A stretch of 64,000 nt of DNA from Erpobdella octoculata. Taxonomy: Eukaryota; Annelida; Clitellata; Hirudinida; Erpobdellidae. The notes under the pieces were generated by a model. It saw only the letters and a program-made list of their open reading frames with translations. It did no database searches and was not told where the DNA came from. Positions 1 through 11,665 of the stretch are shown here, one piece after another (position 1 is the first letter of the stretch; each line of letters opens with the position of its first letter). The translations under genes were made by a program, and so were the position numbers. The stretch covers positions 26,431,692-26,495,691 of the forward strand of contig OZ022244.1 of NCBI GenBank assembly GCA_963978895.1, given 5' to 3'.

Positions 1-23
1 AATCATAAAATAATTATATAATA

Positions 24-285
24 CTAGCGGAGATACCCGGCGTTGCCCGGGTTTTTTTAGAGGTTTTCTAATGTTTGTCTCTTTCTCTCCCGTTTCCTTT
101 CCCACCTGCTTTCCCACTCCTGTTCGCTTTCCCGTTTTCGGTCGTTTTCCCGCTGCCGGTCGCATTCCCGCTCCCGCTCGCTGTCCGTTCCGTGTCGCAT
201 TCCCGCTCCCACTCACTGTCCGTTCCGGGTCGCTTTCCCGTTTCTATAATAGACAAACTAACCCACAAACATTCATATATATATA
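24..285 (-). mobile_element. mini-Helitron, family A copy 1
   Basis: The left edge reads CTAGCGGAGATACCCGG, the reverse complement of a Helitron 3' end (GC-rich hairpin then CTAG), preceded by A. The body is a degenerate 18-bp minisatellite (CCCGCTCCCGGTCGCTTT type). The other end, about 250-285, has the family's 5' sequence, a TA run then GAATGTTTGTGGG read on the minus strand. No gene is present, so it is non-autonomous and would depend on a Helitron Rep/helicase such as the one at 12,271. The 5' boundary inside the TA run is approximate. Confidence 0.7.
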
Positions 286-917
286 TATAGTCTTAGCAAA
301 TCTATTTTACGTTTTATAGGCTAACAGAAGTTATGAAAGAATGGAAAAGAGAAAATGAGCGTGAACGGGGACGGGAACGGGAGAGCAACCGTGACCGGGA
401 ATGGGAAAGCAAGCATGACCGGGAACGGGAGAGCAAGCGTGAGCGGGAACGGGAAAGCGACCGGGAACGGGAAAGCGACCGGGAACGGGAAAGCGACCGG
501 AAACGGGAAAGCAACCGGGAACGGGAAAGCGACCGGGAACGGGAAAGCGACCGGGAACGGGAAAGCGACCGGGAACACGGAAAGCGACCGGGAACGCGGA
601 AAGCGACTGGAATCGGGAGAGCAAGCTTGGAAGGAAACGCGAGCAAGAGAGAAAATCGATAACAAAACTTCTGAGCGGGAAAGCGACCGGGAGCTGGAAA
701 ACGACCGAGAGCGGAAAAGCGACCGGGAACGCGACGAAAACGGGAAAGTGGAGAAGGAAACGGGAGCGAAAGGGACAAACATTAGAAAAACCTCTAAAAA
801 CCCCGGGCAACGCGAACAGGAGTGGGAAAGCAGGTGGGAAAGGAAACGGGAGAGAAAGAGACAAACATTAGAAAAACCTCTAAAAAAAACCCGGGCAACG
901 CCGGGTATCTCCGCTAG
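286..917 (+). mobile_element. mini-Helitron, family B copy 1 (chimeric 3' end)
   Basis: It starts after a TA run with AGTCTTAGCAAATC, shared with copies at 9,403 and 17,168, and ends GGGTATCTCCGCTAG followed by T. The middle (360-600) is an 18-bp tandem repeat, unit close to GACCGGGAACGGGAAAGC. Around 806-816 the family-B 3' hairpin starts but is cut short and runs into family-A sequence, which supplies the real terminus at 917. Reading frames through the repeat are artefacts of its length being a multiple of 3. Confidence 0.7.
380..600. repeat. 18-bp GC-rich minisatellite
   Basis: Tandem copies of about 18 bp (GACCGGGAACGGGAAAGC) with scattered substitutions. The same array occurs at 9,600-9,830 (reverse) and 17,320-17,530, always inside a family-B mini-Helitron. 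Because 18 is divisible by 3, all frames on both strands stay open and give SDRERE-, GNGKAT- and FPVAFP-like peptides, which should not be taken as proteins. Confidence 0.85.
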
Positions 918-1006
918 TACATACATAAACACAAACACAGACACACATACATGCACATACACATACATACATACACACATACATACGCACATACATATAT
1001 ATATAT
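918..1006 (+). repeat. CA-rich linker shared by three Helitron clusters
   Basis: A degenerate ACAT/CACA-rich stretch runs from the CTAG end of the preceding Helitron to the family-C element. The same linker, with the same neighbours, is at 11,995-12,070 and, reversed, at 8,975-9,057. It therefore moved or was duplicated as part of a composite block rather than arising locally by slippage. Confidence 0.7.
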
Positions 1007-1195
1007 AGTTCCCGCTCGCTCACCCGCTCCGCTCCGCTCATTTTGTGACGGATTTCAAAAATTTTTTCTCTATATTTGATTCCCCTTGACTCTCAAGATT
1101 GTGTGAAAATTTCATTACGATCGGATGAATGGTGAAGCAATGCATAAACGCCATTAACATATATACATACAAACATTCATTTTTATATATTTAGA
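1007..1195 (-). mobile_element. mini-Helitron, family C copy 1
   Basis: On the minus strand the element starts with TC and a TA-rich 5' end, followed by AAAATGAATGTTTG and a unique body (TCCGATCGTAATGAAATTTT), and ends in a GC-rich GAGCGAGCGGGAACTA. The TC start fits Helitrons. The 3' end does not give a clean CTRR, so it is degraded or assigned imperfectly. Copies are at 8,769 and 12,071. Confidence 0.55.
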
Positions 1196-1629
<434 letters not shown>

Positions 1630-2069
1630 CTAGCAGTGCCCGTAGCGGCTTCGCTCGCATGAAATTAGAGAGTTTGAACCGTGCATCCATAGTAGAGATC
1701 AATTTTTTAGGTCTCGGCTCGGCCCGTCGACAACTTAGCCCAGCCCGTTTTAAAAACCTAAACTCCTGGCCCGGAACAGCCCGTTTGAATTAGGCCCGGC
1801 CCATTCTTACAGGCCTAGAAGTTCTATATACTTGATGAAAAACTTCGGCCCGTCCCACCTTGACTTCAGGTTTGGCCCGGCCCAACTGAAGACCCTAAAA
1901 TCACTAAAATATCTATATACTTGGTGAAAAACCTCGGCCCGTCCCACTTTGATTTAAGGTTTGGCCTGGCCCGTGTGAAGACTCTAAAACAACGGCTTGG
2001 CCCAACCGGTGATAAACTGGACTTAGCTACTTTTAACCGGCACAAAACTTCAAAATACTAATTTTTACA

Positions 2070-2940
2070 TTTGTAGCAACAGTTTTTGAGTAGCAGTTAT
2101 TTTGAAATCAAATAACCCTTATTTCCACCCCACATTTGAGGTCCTGGAAACCAAATTTTTTAAAAATGTTGAAACACTTATATCATTATTTTTTGAGTAA
2201 ATACTAAATACTAATTTTGACATCTATAGCATTCACAGTTTTTTTAAAAACAAAAGAAACCTTTTTCCACCCCACATTTGAGATCATGAAAACCAAAATT
2301 TCATATATCCTTATTTTTAGAGTAGAAACTAAATATTAATTTTTACTTTTGTAGCCTTTACAGTTTTTGAGTAGCAGTTACTTTAAACACCAAGTAACCC
2401 AATTTTCCACCCCACATTTGAGGTCCTGAAAACCAAATTTTCAAAAAATAGTGAAACACGTATATCATTATTTTTAGAGTAGAAACTAAATACTAATTTT
2501 TTCCTTTTGTAGCATTTACAGTTTTTGAGTATCAGTTACTTTAAAAACCAAGTAATCCTATTGTCCAGCCCAAATTTAAGGTCCTGGAAACCAAATTTAT
2601 AAAAAAATGGTGAAACACGTATATCTTTATTTTTAGAATAGAAACTAAATACTAATTTTTACATCTGTGGTATTTACAGTTTTTGAGTAGCAGTTACTTT
2701 AAAAAACAAATAACCCTATTTTCCACCCCACATTTGAAGTCCTGGAAATCAAATTTTCAAAAAATGCTAAAACACGTATTTCATTATTTTTGGATTGGAA
2801 ACTAAATACTAATTTTTACTCCTGTAGCATTAACAGTTTTTTGAGTAGAAGCTACTTTAAAAACCAAATAACCCAATTTTCCAACCCACATTTGAGGTCC
2901 GGGTAACCGAATTTTCAATAAATGCTAAAACACGTATCTT
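2070..2940. repeat. internal tandem units of family D
   Basis: At least five units of about 150 bp repeat the blocks CTAATTTTTAC, a TGTAGCATTTACAGTTTTTG stretch and CCACATTTGAGGTCC. Copy 3 of the family (56,716) has fewer units, so the array expands and contracts between copies. Confidence 0.7.
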
Positions 2941-3174
2941 TTTATTTTTCAAAAAGAATCTATATACCAAATTTCAAAATCTCCTCATTTTTAGTTTTCG
3001 AGATATACATTGTTTTAGAAAAAAGTTTGTTTTCCAGTTTTTTCCCCTCGGGAGCAAAATTTTCGAAAATCCTTTTTTAGCGAATGTTTACGCTATAAAA
3101 GTAATATAAGTTCCAAATTTCACGTTCCTAGGATGAGGCGTTTGAGCTCGGCGTTGATTATCAGTCAGTCATCT

Positions 3175-3232
3175 GTCAGTCAGTCAGTCAGTCAGTCAGT
3201 CAGTCAGTCAGTCAGTCAGTCAGTCAGTCAGG
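3175..3232. repeat. (GTCA)n microsatellite in Helitron D1
   Basis: About 14 uninterrupted GTCA units just inside the Helitron 5' end. Copy 2 has about 29 at the same place and copy 3 only two. Confidence 0.9.
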
Positions 3233-3255
3233 ACATGTTCTTTTATATATATAGA

Positions 3256-3603
<348 letters not shown>

Positions 3604-3935
3604 ATTTTTTATCTTTGATTTAAATTTAAATTAAATTGACTGTTTCCTATAAAAGAAGCTCAAAAAACTGTCAAAAAACTTATTTTTATAAATATAGATA
3701 GTAAATAATATTAAAATATATAATATTAATATAATAATAGTATAATTTATAATTATAATATCTAGCAGACGTCAATGATATAAATTAAAATTAAATCAAT
3801 AAAAAATCAAATTGAACAATACCTGGGTCGCTCTCCAGTTCCAACCACCCGTTCATTCTAAAAATTTAAAGAATCCCCTATTGTAAATTGTAAGGCAATG
3901 TGAGGCCTATTTTTTTTCGTTAATACTATTACCAC
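3604..3935. other. A/T-rich sequence, no gene seen
   Basis: A/T-rich with many stops in all frames. I see no repeat boundary, coding stretch or RNA gene. Confidence 0.5.
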
Positions 3936-3939
3936 GGCA

Positions 3940-4025
3940 ATGCCGGCGCAGTAGCAATTTTACCGATTATTTCACCGGCGGGATTGCCGGGGAAATAATC
4001 GGTCACCGCCGGTGCAATAGCAGCA
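3940..4025 (+). repeat. GC-rich palindromic repeat block, left
   Basis: Units such as AGCAATTTTACCGATTATTT and CACCGGCGGGATTGCCGG alternate with short palindromes. The same units recur in the same direction at 7,860-8,130. The two blocks bracket the broken PHD-finger gene, which suggests they are subterminal repeats of one DNA transposon. That link is inference; clean termini were not found. Confidence 0.6.
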
Positions 4026-4139
4026 AATAAATTATTAAATAATTAATAAAATAATCTTTATTTAATCAAATATTTATAATTAACAAAATAATGTGCCGTC
4101 TTCAGGCAGACTGCCTGCATAGTTTATTTTTATCTTTGG

Positions 4140-4323
4140 ATTCTCGATTTCATAATTTCGGGGGCTTAGGCCTCCGGAGAATGGCGGGAAGATTGCAGCC
4201 TAGGTGACGCACAGTATATAAAATCAGCGAGCTAAGAAAGTCCGCCATAACTTACTCGTCTCTTTCTGTGCATTTCGTTCTCGCGTTCTGTAATCAGTGA
4301 TTTCTTTCATGCAAGAAAACAAG
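4140..4323 (+). promoter_or_regulatory. possible promoter and 5' exon of the PHD-finger transposon gene
   Basis: A TATATAAAA box at 4,215-4,223 sits in locally GC-richer DNA. About 25-30 bp downstream begins a stretch ending in AACAAG|GTAAAT, a good splice donor at 4,323/4,324. Exon-like pieces follow from about 6,018 on the same strand. The reading is inference from motif spacing only; a chance TATA box is possible in A/T-rich DNA. Confidence 0.3.
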
Positions 4324-4521
4324 GTAAATTGATTTATTAAAATTAAATTATTATCTATTACTACCGTGGGTTTTCTTTATTTCTCTCGCTCCCGTTTCCT
4401 ACCTCACTTGATTTCCCGCCGCGAACTTATCAATAATTGTATCAAAATCTGTTTCTTTACATTTTCTATTTCTAAGTTTAAACAAAAAATTAATTAAAAT
4501 ATTTTCTAGCATAGAAAATAA

Positions 4522-4570
4522 GGTAATCATGTACAATAGGTCCAGTAGTTATTTTCGGTGTTTTTAATTA
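4522..4570 (+). repeat. 49-bp inverted repeat, left arm
   Basis: Reverse complement of 5,192-5,240 over about 49 bp with no mismatch that I can see; the core is GTACAATAGGTCCAGTAG. A/T-rich DNA of about 620 bp lies between the arms. Confidence 0.8.
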
Positions 4571-5191
4571 TTTTTTTAATATAAAATTAATATAATTAGA
4601 AACAGAATAAAATTACCAATCGGATGATCCAAATAATGTCTTGAAAATATAATTAAAGAAGAAGTTAATGACAGAAAACCGCCAGGTAGTAGGAAAAACT
4701 AGGTTCATAAACAGTAAAACTAACTAAAGGCGAAGCGAAATGAAATGTCAAATAAATTAGTTGTCAAATAAATTTATTGTGCGAGTTTTTATAAAACAAT
4801 TTAAAAAAAAATTACTTATTTTTAAAAAAAAGTATGAATTAATTTGTATGCCTTAATTGAAAACTATCGCGTTTAACATTCTATGAAGAACAGTTCGGAC
4901 TTGAATAAACTTAAATTTTTTTTGTAAATAATGTTATTTTGACTGCGTGATTACTATTTCTTGTGTTACTTTTGCTAATAATATTTTTTTAAGCGCTGTA
5001 AGTATTTCTTTTCTGCGCTATAAATAGTAATTTCTGTTTGACTTCGCTATTCATAGTTTTTGTTGCTGTTCTCTTGCGCGTTTCGTGAGTTTTCCGAGAA
5101 AATTTTATTATCAAAAATTAATAAACTGCTTGGATCATTAAATTGGAGTTATTATTGTGATTACAAATATATAATTATTATTGCGGGAAAA

Positions 5192-5240
5192 TAATTAAAA
5201 ACACCGAAAATAACTACTGGACCTATTGTACATGATTACC
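5192..5240 (-). repeat. 49-bp inverted repeat, right arm
   Basis: Partner of 4,522-4,570. The pair could be termini of a small foldback element or a local inverted duplication. Both arms have the block AAAATATTTTCTAGCA nearby in the same direction. Confidence 0.8.
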
Positions 5241-5573
5241 GATAATAATATAGTAATCGATAATTTCCCGCCGTTACGATTAATTTTAAATTGCAATTGC
5301 ATTTGTTGATTTAAAATATTTTCTAGCAGTAGAATTAGAATAGTATTCATATTACGCAAATTAAAATTGTTTATATAAACTGTAAGTCGCGTGCAGGTCC
5401 AAGATAAACATCAGTGCATATTGTTAATGATCTGCTATCGGTTCCTAATTGGCAGAAATTCCACTCCTTTCTTGCATTCAGCGCCAGGCGTGTTCAATGT
5501 GTTCAACATTTGTGATAAATTTTGATTGTTGTGTATTGCAGCTGAAGAAAGTGTAGTTAAGTTAAGTTTTATA

Positions 5574-5990
5574 CTAGCGGGGTACCCGGTGTTTTAAAGG
5601 TTTTCCTATCGTTTTTCTCGCTCCCGTTTCCTTCCTCGCTTGCTCTCCCGCTCCCGGTCGATTTCCCGCCCCCGGTCGCTTTCCCGCCCCCGGTCGCTTT
5701 TCCGCTTCCGGTTGCTTTCTCGTTTCTGCTTGCTCTCCCTCTTCCAATCGCTTTCCCGATTGCAAATTTTTAAAATGCCTCCTTAATTTTTTGGCGCCCA
5801 TTAAAAAAAGCGCCCGGGGACACATGTCCACCCCTGCTTTCCTAGTCGATTTCCTGCTTCCTGTCGCTTTCTCGTTCCTCCTTGCAAATTTTTAAAATGC
5901 CTGCTTAATTTTTTGGCGCCCCATAAAAATTGATTTCCCGCTTCCGGTCGCAAATTTTTAAAATGCCTGCTTAATTTTTTGGCGCCCCTT
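5574..5990 (-). mobile_element. mini-Helitron end and GGCGCCC-containing repeats
   Basis: A|CTAGCGGGGTACCCGG at 5,574 matches the reversed 3' end of families A/B, then minisatellite of the CCCGCTCCCGGTCG type. Three copies of a unit containing AAATTTTTAAAATGCCTGC and AATTTTTTGGCGCCC lie at about 5,761, 5,883 and 5,949. I could not place the 5' end; the right boundary is approximate. Confidence 0.5.
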
Positions 5991-6015
5991 AAAAAATATT
6001 ATTGTTTTTTTCAAC

Positions 6016-7276
6016 AGGAAGAAGAAGAAAATCCACCTTGTCCTGACAATTGGACACCAATTGCAATGGAAAATATTACAGAAAGGCGAAAAACAATGAC
6101 TCGGGAGGAAATTTTTACGGAGGCCCACCTCTTGTTTCGTTCACTGGCCAACGCCATGCAGGATTTGTGAAAGCCCACGTATGAGAAGTACCTGGCAACA
6201 TTTCGCGTTCTCCGAAATTGTATCCAACAAAAGAAAGATTTTCAAGTCAACCTAGGTAAATATTACATGTTATAAGGTAACTTTTTGTTATAAGCTATTA
6301 AAATAATTTCGCTTTTGGAGCAGTGGATAACGTGTCTGATCAATTGTGCTCAAGTGATGATCGTGTTCTCCAGGATTGTCAGAAGGAAAATGTTCAAGTC
6401 ACCCTAGGTAAAAATTACATGTTATGAGGTAACTTTTTGTTATAAGCTATTAAAATAATTTTGCTTTTGGAATAGTGGATCAGCCGGTTTAGCCGGTAAA
6501 CAAGCGGCGGCGGTTGGATAAAGCTGACACTGAGCAACCGAACCAGCCATCGATAGAAATGTCAGGACTCGAGCTTCCGAAAGTTGCTCGTGGTTCCAGA
6601 AGGCCCAGAAAAACCCGCCGCTTGGACCATTATAAGAAGCTGCCGCGAAAATTTTCAGCTATGCTGGAAAAAGAATGAAAAAAAGCGTAAGTTTCAAAAT
6701 TTGAGTAAAGAAATCATTTTTGTTTTTAACTTTTTTTTCTTAATTAGTGTTTCTTTCATGGATTCTGGGTGAAGAGGAGGCTGGAAGGGTGGTGAAGGAG
6801 GGATGCCTCGTTGAAAGCGTGAGTCCGTTTATAGATGTCTCCACAGCCATAACAGAGCCGGAAGTGTCTCAACATCTTCCATTGTTCAAAGGCCTGTTTG
6901 CTGTGGATGCGTGGACCACAGTTTTAGAATTGAGTAAGTTAAAATAACTTTGAAATTGTGTTGCAAGTAAACAACAGAAAACTAATTTTTAATGTATTCA
7001 ATTTTTACAGTAAAAACGAAGAAGGAGCATCCAAATTACACCTGTAGAACGTGTCGAAGAGATGCAAACGTAGGGGACACGATTATGTGTGACTGCTGCC
7101 TGCAGTGGGTGCATTTTTTTTGCCAGAAAATTAAAACACCTACTAGCAGGGCTTTTTTTGCACCCACTGTCGTAGCAGTTACAAAATGTTTTGATTTGTT
7201 TTATTATTATTATTATTGTTGTTACAAACTTTTCTGTTTGTCTTTTAGATTTGCGAATCAGGTTTACTTTAAATAA
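6016..7276 (+). pseudogene. broken multi-exon transposon-like gene with C-terminal PHD finger
   Basis: Exon-like pieces with GT/AG edges lie at about 6,018-6,254, 6,324-6,405, 6,477-6,687, 6,748-6,930 and 7,010-7,240. The first begins after TTTTTTTCAACAG with EEEENPPCPDNW and holds an in-frame TGA near 6,168; the third holds further stops. The last encodes a zinc-binding PHD pattern: C-x2-C (CRTC), C-x2-C (CDCC), W-x2-F-F-C, where a His-x2-Cys pair is seen as HFFC. The final C-x2-C is present only in another frame, after a T run at about 7,145, so a one-base slip breaks it. A polyadenylation signal AATAAA is at 7,272. PHD fingers occur at the C-terminus of several DNA-transposon proteins; I do not recognise the family. 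Confidence 0.45.
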
Positions 7277-7859
7277 AAGTTTCTTTTGAAAAACTCGTTC
7301 TCTCCTTTACTTGTTTCATATCAACTGGTTTTGTGCCAGACTAGTAATAAAAAGTGTACTCATGCAATTAGTTGTGATTTTTTTATTCTTGTTAAAATTA
7401 TTTACAAAAAAAATTATTTAAAAAAAAATTGTCTAAACCTGTAGCACAAGCACGCAGTTTTTTCAAGCCCGAAAGCGTAACGGGGAAGGGCAAACAGATA
7501 TTTGCAGGCGCTAGTTAATTTTGCAAAAAACTTATACTATTCCAGAAGCGTCGTCGCAAGCTCACTAAAGCTTCTATTTTCCTAGCAAGTGGCATAGTTG
7601 GTTCACCTTTATTTTTTTGCATACCACACTATCTCTAACTTCTTAACATCTCTATTTGAGAAGCCTGTTCTCATAAGTTATTCTAGTCCTAGTCGCTGAT
7701 TTTGGTTGTCCTAAAAAATATTCATTAGAAAATAATTAAAAAAAAACCCGCCGTGGTTCTGCAAATTATTCATAAAAAATTATTATTATAAAAAAACCGC
7801 TGTGGTCCTGCAAAATAATCAGAAAAAAAATTATTACAAAAATGACCGCCAAAATACAT

Positions 7860-8130
7860 TTCATGCCGGCACAATTTTACCGATTATTGCCACGGCGGCA
7901 CTGCCGGCTCAGTAGCAATTTTACCAATTATTGCCACGGCGGCACTGCCGGCACATTAGCAATTTTACCGGCGGTACTGCCGCCGGCTCAGTAGCAATTT
8001 TACCTATTATTTCACCGGCGAGAATGCCGACTCAGTAGCAATTTCACCGGCGGTACTGCCGCCGGTTCAGTAGTAATTTTACCGATTATTTCCACGGCAA
8101 AACCGCCGGGGCAATAGCAACGACCTTTTT
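7860..8130 (+). repeat. GC-rich palindromic repeat block, right
   Basis: Five or six degenerate units of 45-60 bp combining AGCAATTTTACCGATTATT with palindromes such as CCGGCGGTACTGCCGCCGG. A poly(T) run follows at 8,127. Partner of the block at 3,940. Confidence 0.75.
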
Positions 8131-8139
8131 TTTTTTTTT

Positions 8140-8479
8140 TAGTACCCGATCTTTCTTCGTACTTACATATTTATTTACAAATAAACATAAACAAAATAAG
8201 CACTAAAGTCTTGACATTTAAAAAAAGAATAAGATTACAATTTTAATTTTAATTTAATACATTATTACTTTAAAAACTGTTTATCACAAAGTGACAATTT
8301 TCAAAGTTTGATAGTCAATTATATCCTGCAATTAGGCATTTAGAAACATAGAGAATTTCACCAACGTCCGACAATATAAGGCTGGGAAATAAATACAATC
8401 GTTTGATTGGATCATTTCGATTCGATTGACTAGGTCACATACAACGTTTACGGTCAAATAGAGTGATTTATACTATATA
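8140..8479. other. A/T-rich sequence, nothing identified
   Basis: No reading frame, repeat edge or RNA gene that I can support. Confidence 0.4.
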
Positions 8480-8972
<493 letters not shown>

Positions 8973-9057
8973 ATATATATGTATGTGCGTATGTATGTGT
9001 GTATGTATGTATGTGTATGTGCATGTATGTGTGTCTGTGTGTGTGTTTATGTATGTA
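8973..9057 (-). repeat. TG-rich linker (inverse of 918-1,006)
   Basis: TATGTATG/TGTGTG-rich copy of the linker, in reverse orientation, between family C copy 2 and family A copy 2. Confidence 0.7.
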
Positions 9058-9402
9058 CTAGCGGAGAAACCCGGCGTTGCCCAGGTTTTTTAGAGGTTTT
9101 TCTAATGTTTGTCTCTTTCTCTCCCATTTCCTTTCCCACCTGCTTTCCCACTCCTGTTCGCTTTCCCGTTTTCGGTCGTTTTCCCGCTGCCGGTCGCTTT
9201 CCCGCTCCCGGTCGCTTATCCGCTCCCGGTCGCTTTCCCGCTCCCGGTCGTTTTCCCGTTCCCGGTCGCTGTCCCGTTCCCGCTCACGTTTGCTCTCCCA
9301 TTCCCGCTCACGCTTGCTTTTCCGTTCCCGCTCGCTGTCCGTTCCGGGTCGCTTTCCCGTTTCTATAATAGACAAACTAACCCACAAACATTCATATATA
9401 TA
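9058..9402 (-). mobile_element. mini-Helitron, family A copy 2
   Basis: CTAGCGGAGAAACCCGG at the left, 18-bp minisatellite in the middle, and the 5' end at about 9,397 just before B copy 2. Same structure as 24-285 but with more repeat units. Confidence 0.7.
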
Positions 9403-9964
9403 CTAGCGGGGTTACCCGGCGTTGCCCGTGGTTTTTTAGAGGTTTTTCTCCACTTTCCCGTTTTCGTCGCGTTCCCGGTCGCTTTTCCGCTCTCGGTCGT
9501 TTTCCAGCTCCCGTTCGCTTTCCCGCTCAGAAGTTTTGTTATCGATTTTCTCTCTTGCTCGCGTTTCCTTCCAAACTTGCCCTCCCGATACCAGTCGCTT
9601 CCGCGTTCCCGGTCGCTTTCCGCGTTCCCGGTCGCTTTCCCGTTCCCGGTCGCTTTCCAGTTCCCGGTCGCTTTCCCGTTCCCGGTCGCTTTCCCGTTCC
9701 CGGTCGCTTTCCCGTTCCCGGTCGCTTTCCCGTTCCCGGTCGCTTTCCCGTTCCCGGTCGCTTTCCCGTTCCCGGTCGCTTTCCCGTTCCCGGTCGCTTT
9801 CCCGTTCCCGCTCACGCTTGCTCTCCCGTTCCCGGTCATGCTTGCTCTCCCATTCCCGGTCACGGTTGCTATCCCGTTCACGCTCATTTTTTCTTTTCCA
9901 TTCTTTCATAACTTCTGTTAGCCTATAAAACGTAAAATAGATTTGCTAAGACTATATATATATA
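9403..9964 (-). mobile_element. mini-Helitron, family B copy 2
   Basis: CTAGCGGGGTTACCCGG at 9,403 is the reversed 3' end. The body is a long 18-bp minisatellite (about 12 clean units, 9,610-9,830), followed by the family-B unique region and 5' end GCTAAGACTATATATA. The long open frames on both strands are repeat artefacts. Confidence 0.75.
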
Positions 9965-11665
9965 TTAGCAGTGCCCGTAGCGGCTTCGCTCGCATGAAAT
10001 TAGAGAGTTTGAACCGTGCATTCATAGTAGAGATCAATTTTTTAGGTCTCGGCTCGGCCCGTCGACAACTTAGCCCAGCCCGTTTTAAAAACCTAAACAC
10101 CTGGCCCGGAACAGCCCGTTTGAATTAGGCCCGGCCCATTCTTACAGGCCTAGAAGTTCTATATACTTGATGAAAAACTTCGGCCCGTCCCACCTTGACT
10201 TCAGGTTTGGCCCGGCCCAGCTGAAGACCCTAAAATCACTAAAATATCTATATACTTGGTGAAAAACCTCGGCCCGTCCCACTTTGATTTAAGGTTTGGC
10301 CTGGCCCGTGTGAAGACTCTAAAACAACGGCTTGGCCCAACCGGTGATAAACTGGACTTAGCTACTTTTAACCGGCACAAAACTTCAAAATACTAATTTT
10401 TACATTTGTAGCACTTACAGTTTTTGAGTAGCAGTTATTTTGAAATAAAATAACCCTTATTTCCACCCCACATTTGAGGTCCTGGAAACCAAATTTTTAA
10501 AAAATGTTGAAACACTTATACCATTATTTTTTGAGTAAATACTAAATACTAATTTTGACATCTATAGCATTCACAGTTTTTGAGTAGCAGTTACTTTAAA
10601 AGCCAAAGAAACCTTTTTCCACCCCATATTTGAGATCATGAAAACCAAAATTTCATATATCCTTATTTTTAGAGTAGAAACTAAATACTAATTTTTACTT
10701 TTGTAGCATTTACAGTTTTTGAGTAGCAGTTACTTTAAACACCAAGTAACCCAATTTTCCATCCCACATTTGAGGTCCTGAAAACCAAATTTTCAAAAAA
10801 TAGTGAAACACATATATCATTATTTTTAGAGTAGAAACTAAATACTAATTTTTACTTTTGTAGCATTTACAGTTTTTGAGTATCAGTTACTTTAAAAACC
10901 AAGTAATCCTATTGTCCAGCCCAAATTAAAGGTCCTGGAAACCAAATTAAAAAAAAAACGGTGAAACATGTATATCTTTATTTTTAGAATAGAAACTAAA
11001 TACTAATTTTTAAATCTGTGGTATTTACAGTTTTTGAGTAGCAGTTACTTTAAAAAACAAATAACCCTATTTTCCACCCCACATTTGAAGTCCTGGAAAT
11101 CAAATTTTCAAAAAATGCTAAAACGCGTATTTCATTATTTTTGGAGTAAAAACTAAATACTAATTTTTACTCCTGTAGCATTAACAGTTTTTGAGTAGAA
11201 GCTACTTTAAAAACCAAATAACCCAATTTTCCAACCCACATTTGAGGTCCGGGAAACCGAATTTTCAAAAAATGGTGAAACACGTTTCTTCTTATTTTTC
11301 AAAAAGAATCTATATATCAAATTTCAAAATCTCCTCATTTTTGGTTTTCGAGATATTCATTGTTTTAGAAAAAAGTTTGTTTTCCAGTTTTTTCCCCTCA
11401 GGAGCAAAATTTTCAAAAATCCTTTCTTAGCGGATGTTTACGCTATAAAAGTAATATAAGTTCCAAATTTCACGTTCCTAGGATGAGGCGTTTGAGCTCG
11501 GCGTTGATTATCAGTCAGTCATCTGTCAGTCAGTCAGTCAGTCAGTCAGTCAGTCAGTCAGTCAGTCAGTCAGTCAGTCAGTCAGTCAGTCAGTCAGTCA
11601 GTCAGTCAGTCAGTCAGTCAGTCAGTCAGTCAGTCAGTCAGGACATGTTCTTTTATATATATAGA
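9965..11665 (-). mobile_element. non-autonomous Helitron, family D copy 2
   Basis: Left edge A|TTAGCAGTGCCCGTAGC (one change from CTAG), right edge TATATATATAGA|T. About 95% identical by eye to copy 1, with scattered substitutions. It sits exactly in the TA spacer between the 5' ends of B copy 2 and A copy 3. The (GTCA)n run has about 29 units. Confidence 0.9.
11526..11640. repeat. (GTCA)n microsatellite in Helitron D2
   Basis: About 29 perfect GTCA units, twice the number in copy 1. Confidence 0.9.

Larger units (their letters stand above)
1630..3255 (-). mobile_element. non-autonomous Helitron, family D copy 1
   Basis: Both ends are exact. The left edge is A|CTAGCAGTGCCCGTAGC, the reverse of a Helitron 3' end; the right edge is TATATATATAGA|T, the reverse of a TC start. 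The A/T flanks are those expected for Helitron insertion between A and T. The body has diverged tandem units of roughly 150 bp sharing TTTTTGAGTAGCAGTTACTTT and CCACCCCACATTTGAGGTCC. Near its 5' end it holds about 14 copies of GTCA. No open gene is present. Copies 2 and 3 are at 9,965 and 56,716. Confidence 0.9.

Noticed and set aside
24..917. A TIR DNA transposon with CTAGCGG ends and TA target duplication
   Set aside because: The ends do look inverted, but single copies with only one such end (9,058; 17,764; 62,816) and TA-rich opposite ends favour two head-to-head Helitrons.
9109..9921. 270-codon FPVAFP frame and its opposite-strand partners
   Set aside because: Products of the 18-bp minisatellite inside mini-Helitrons.
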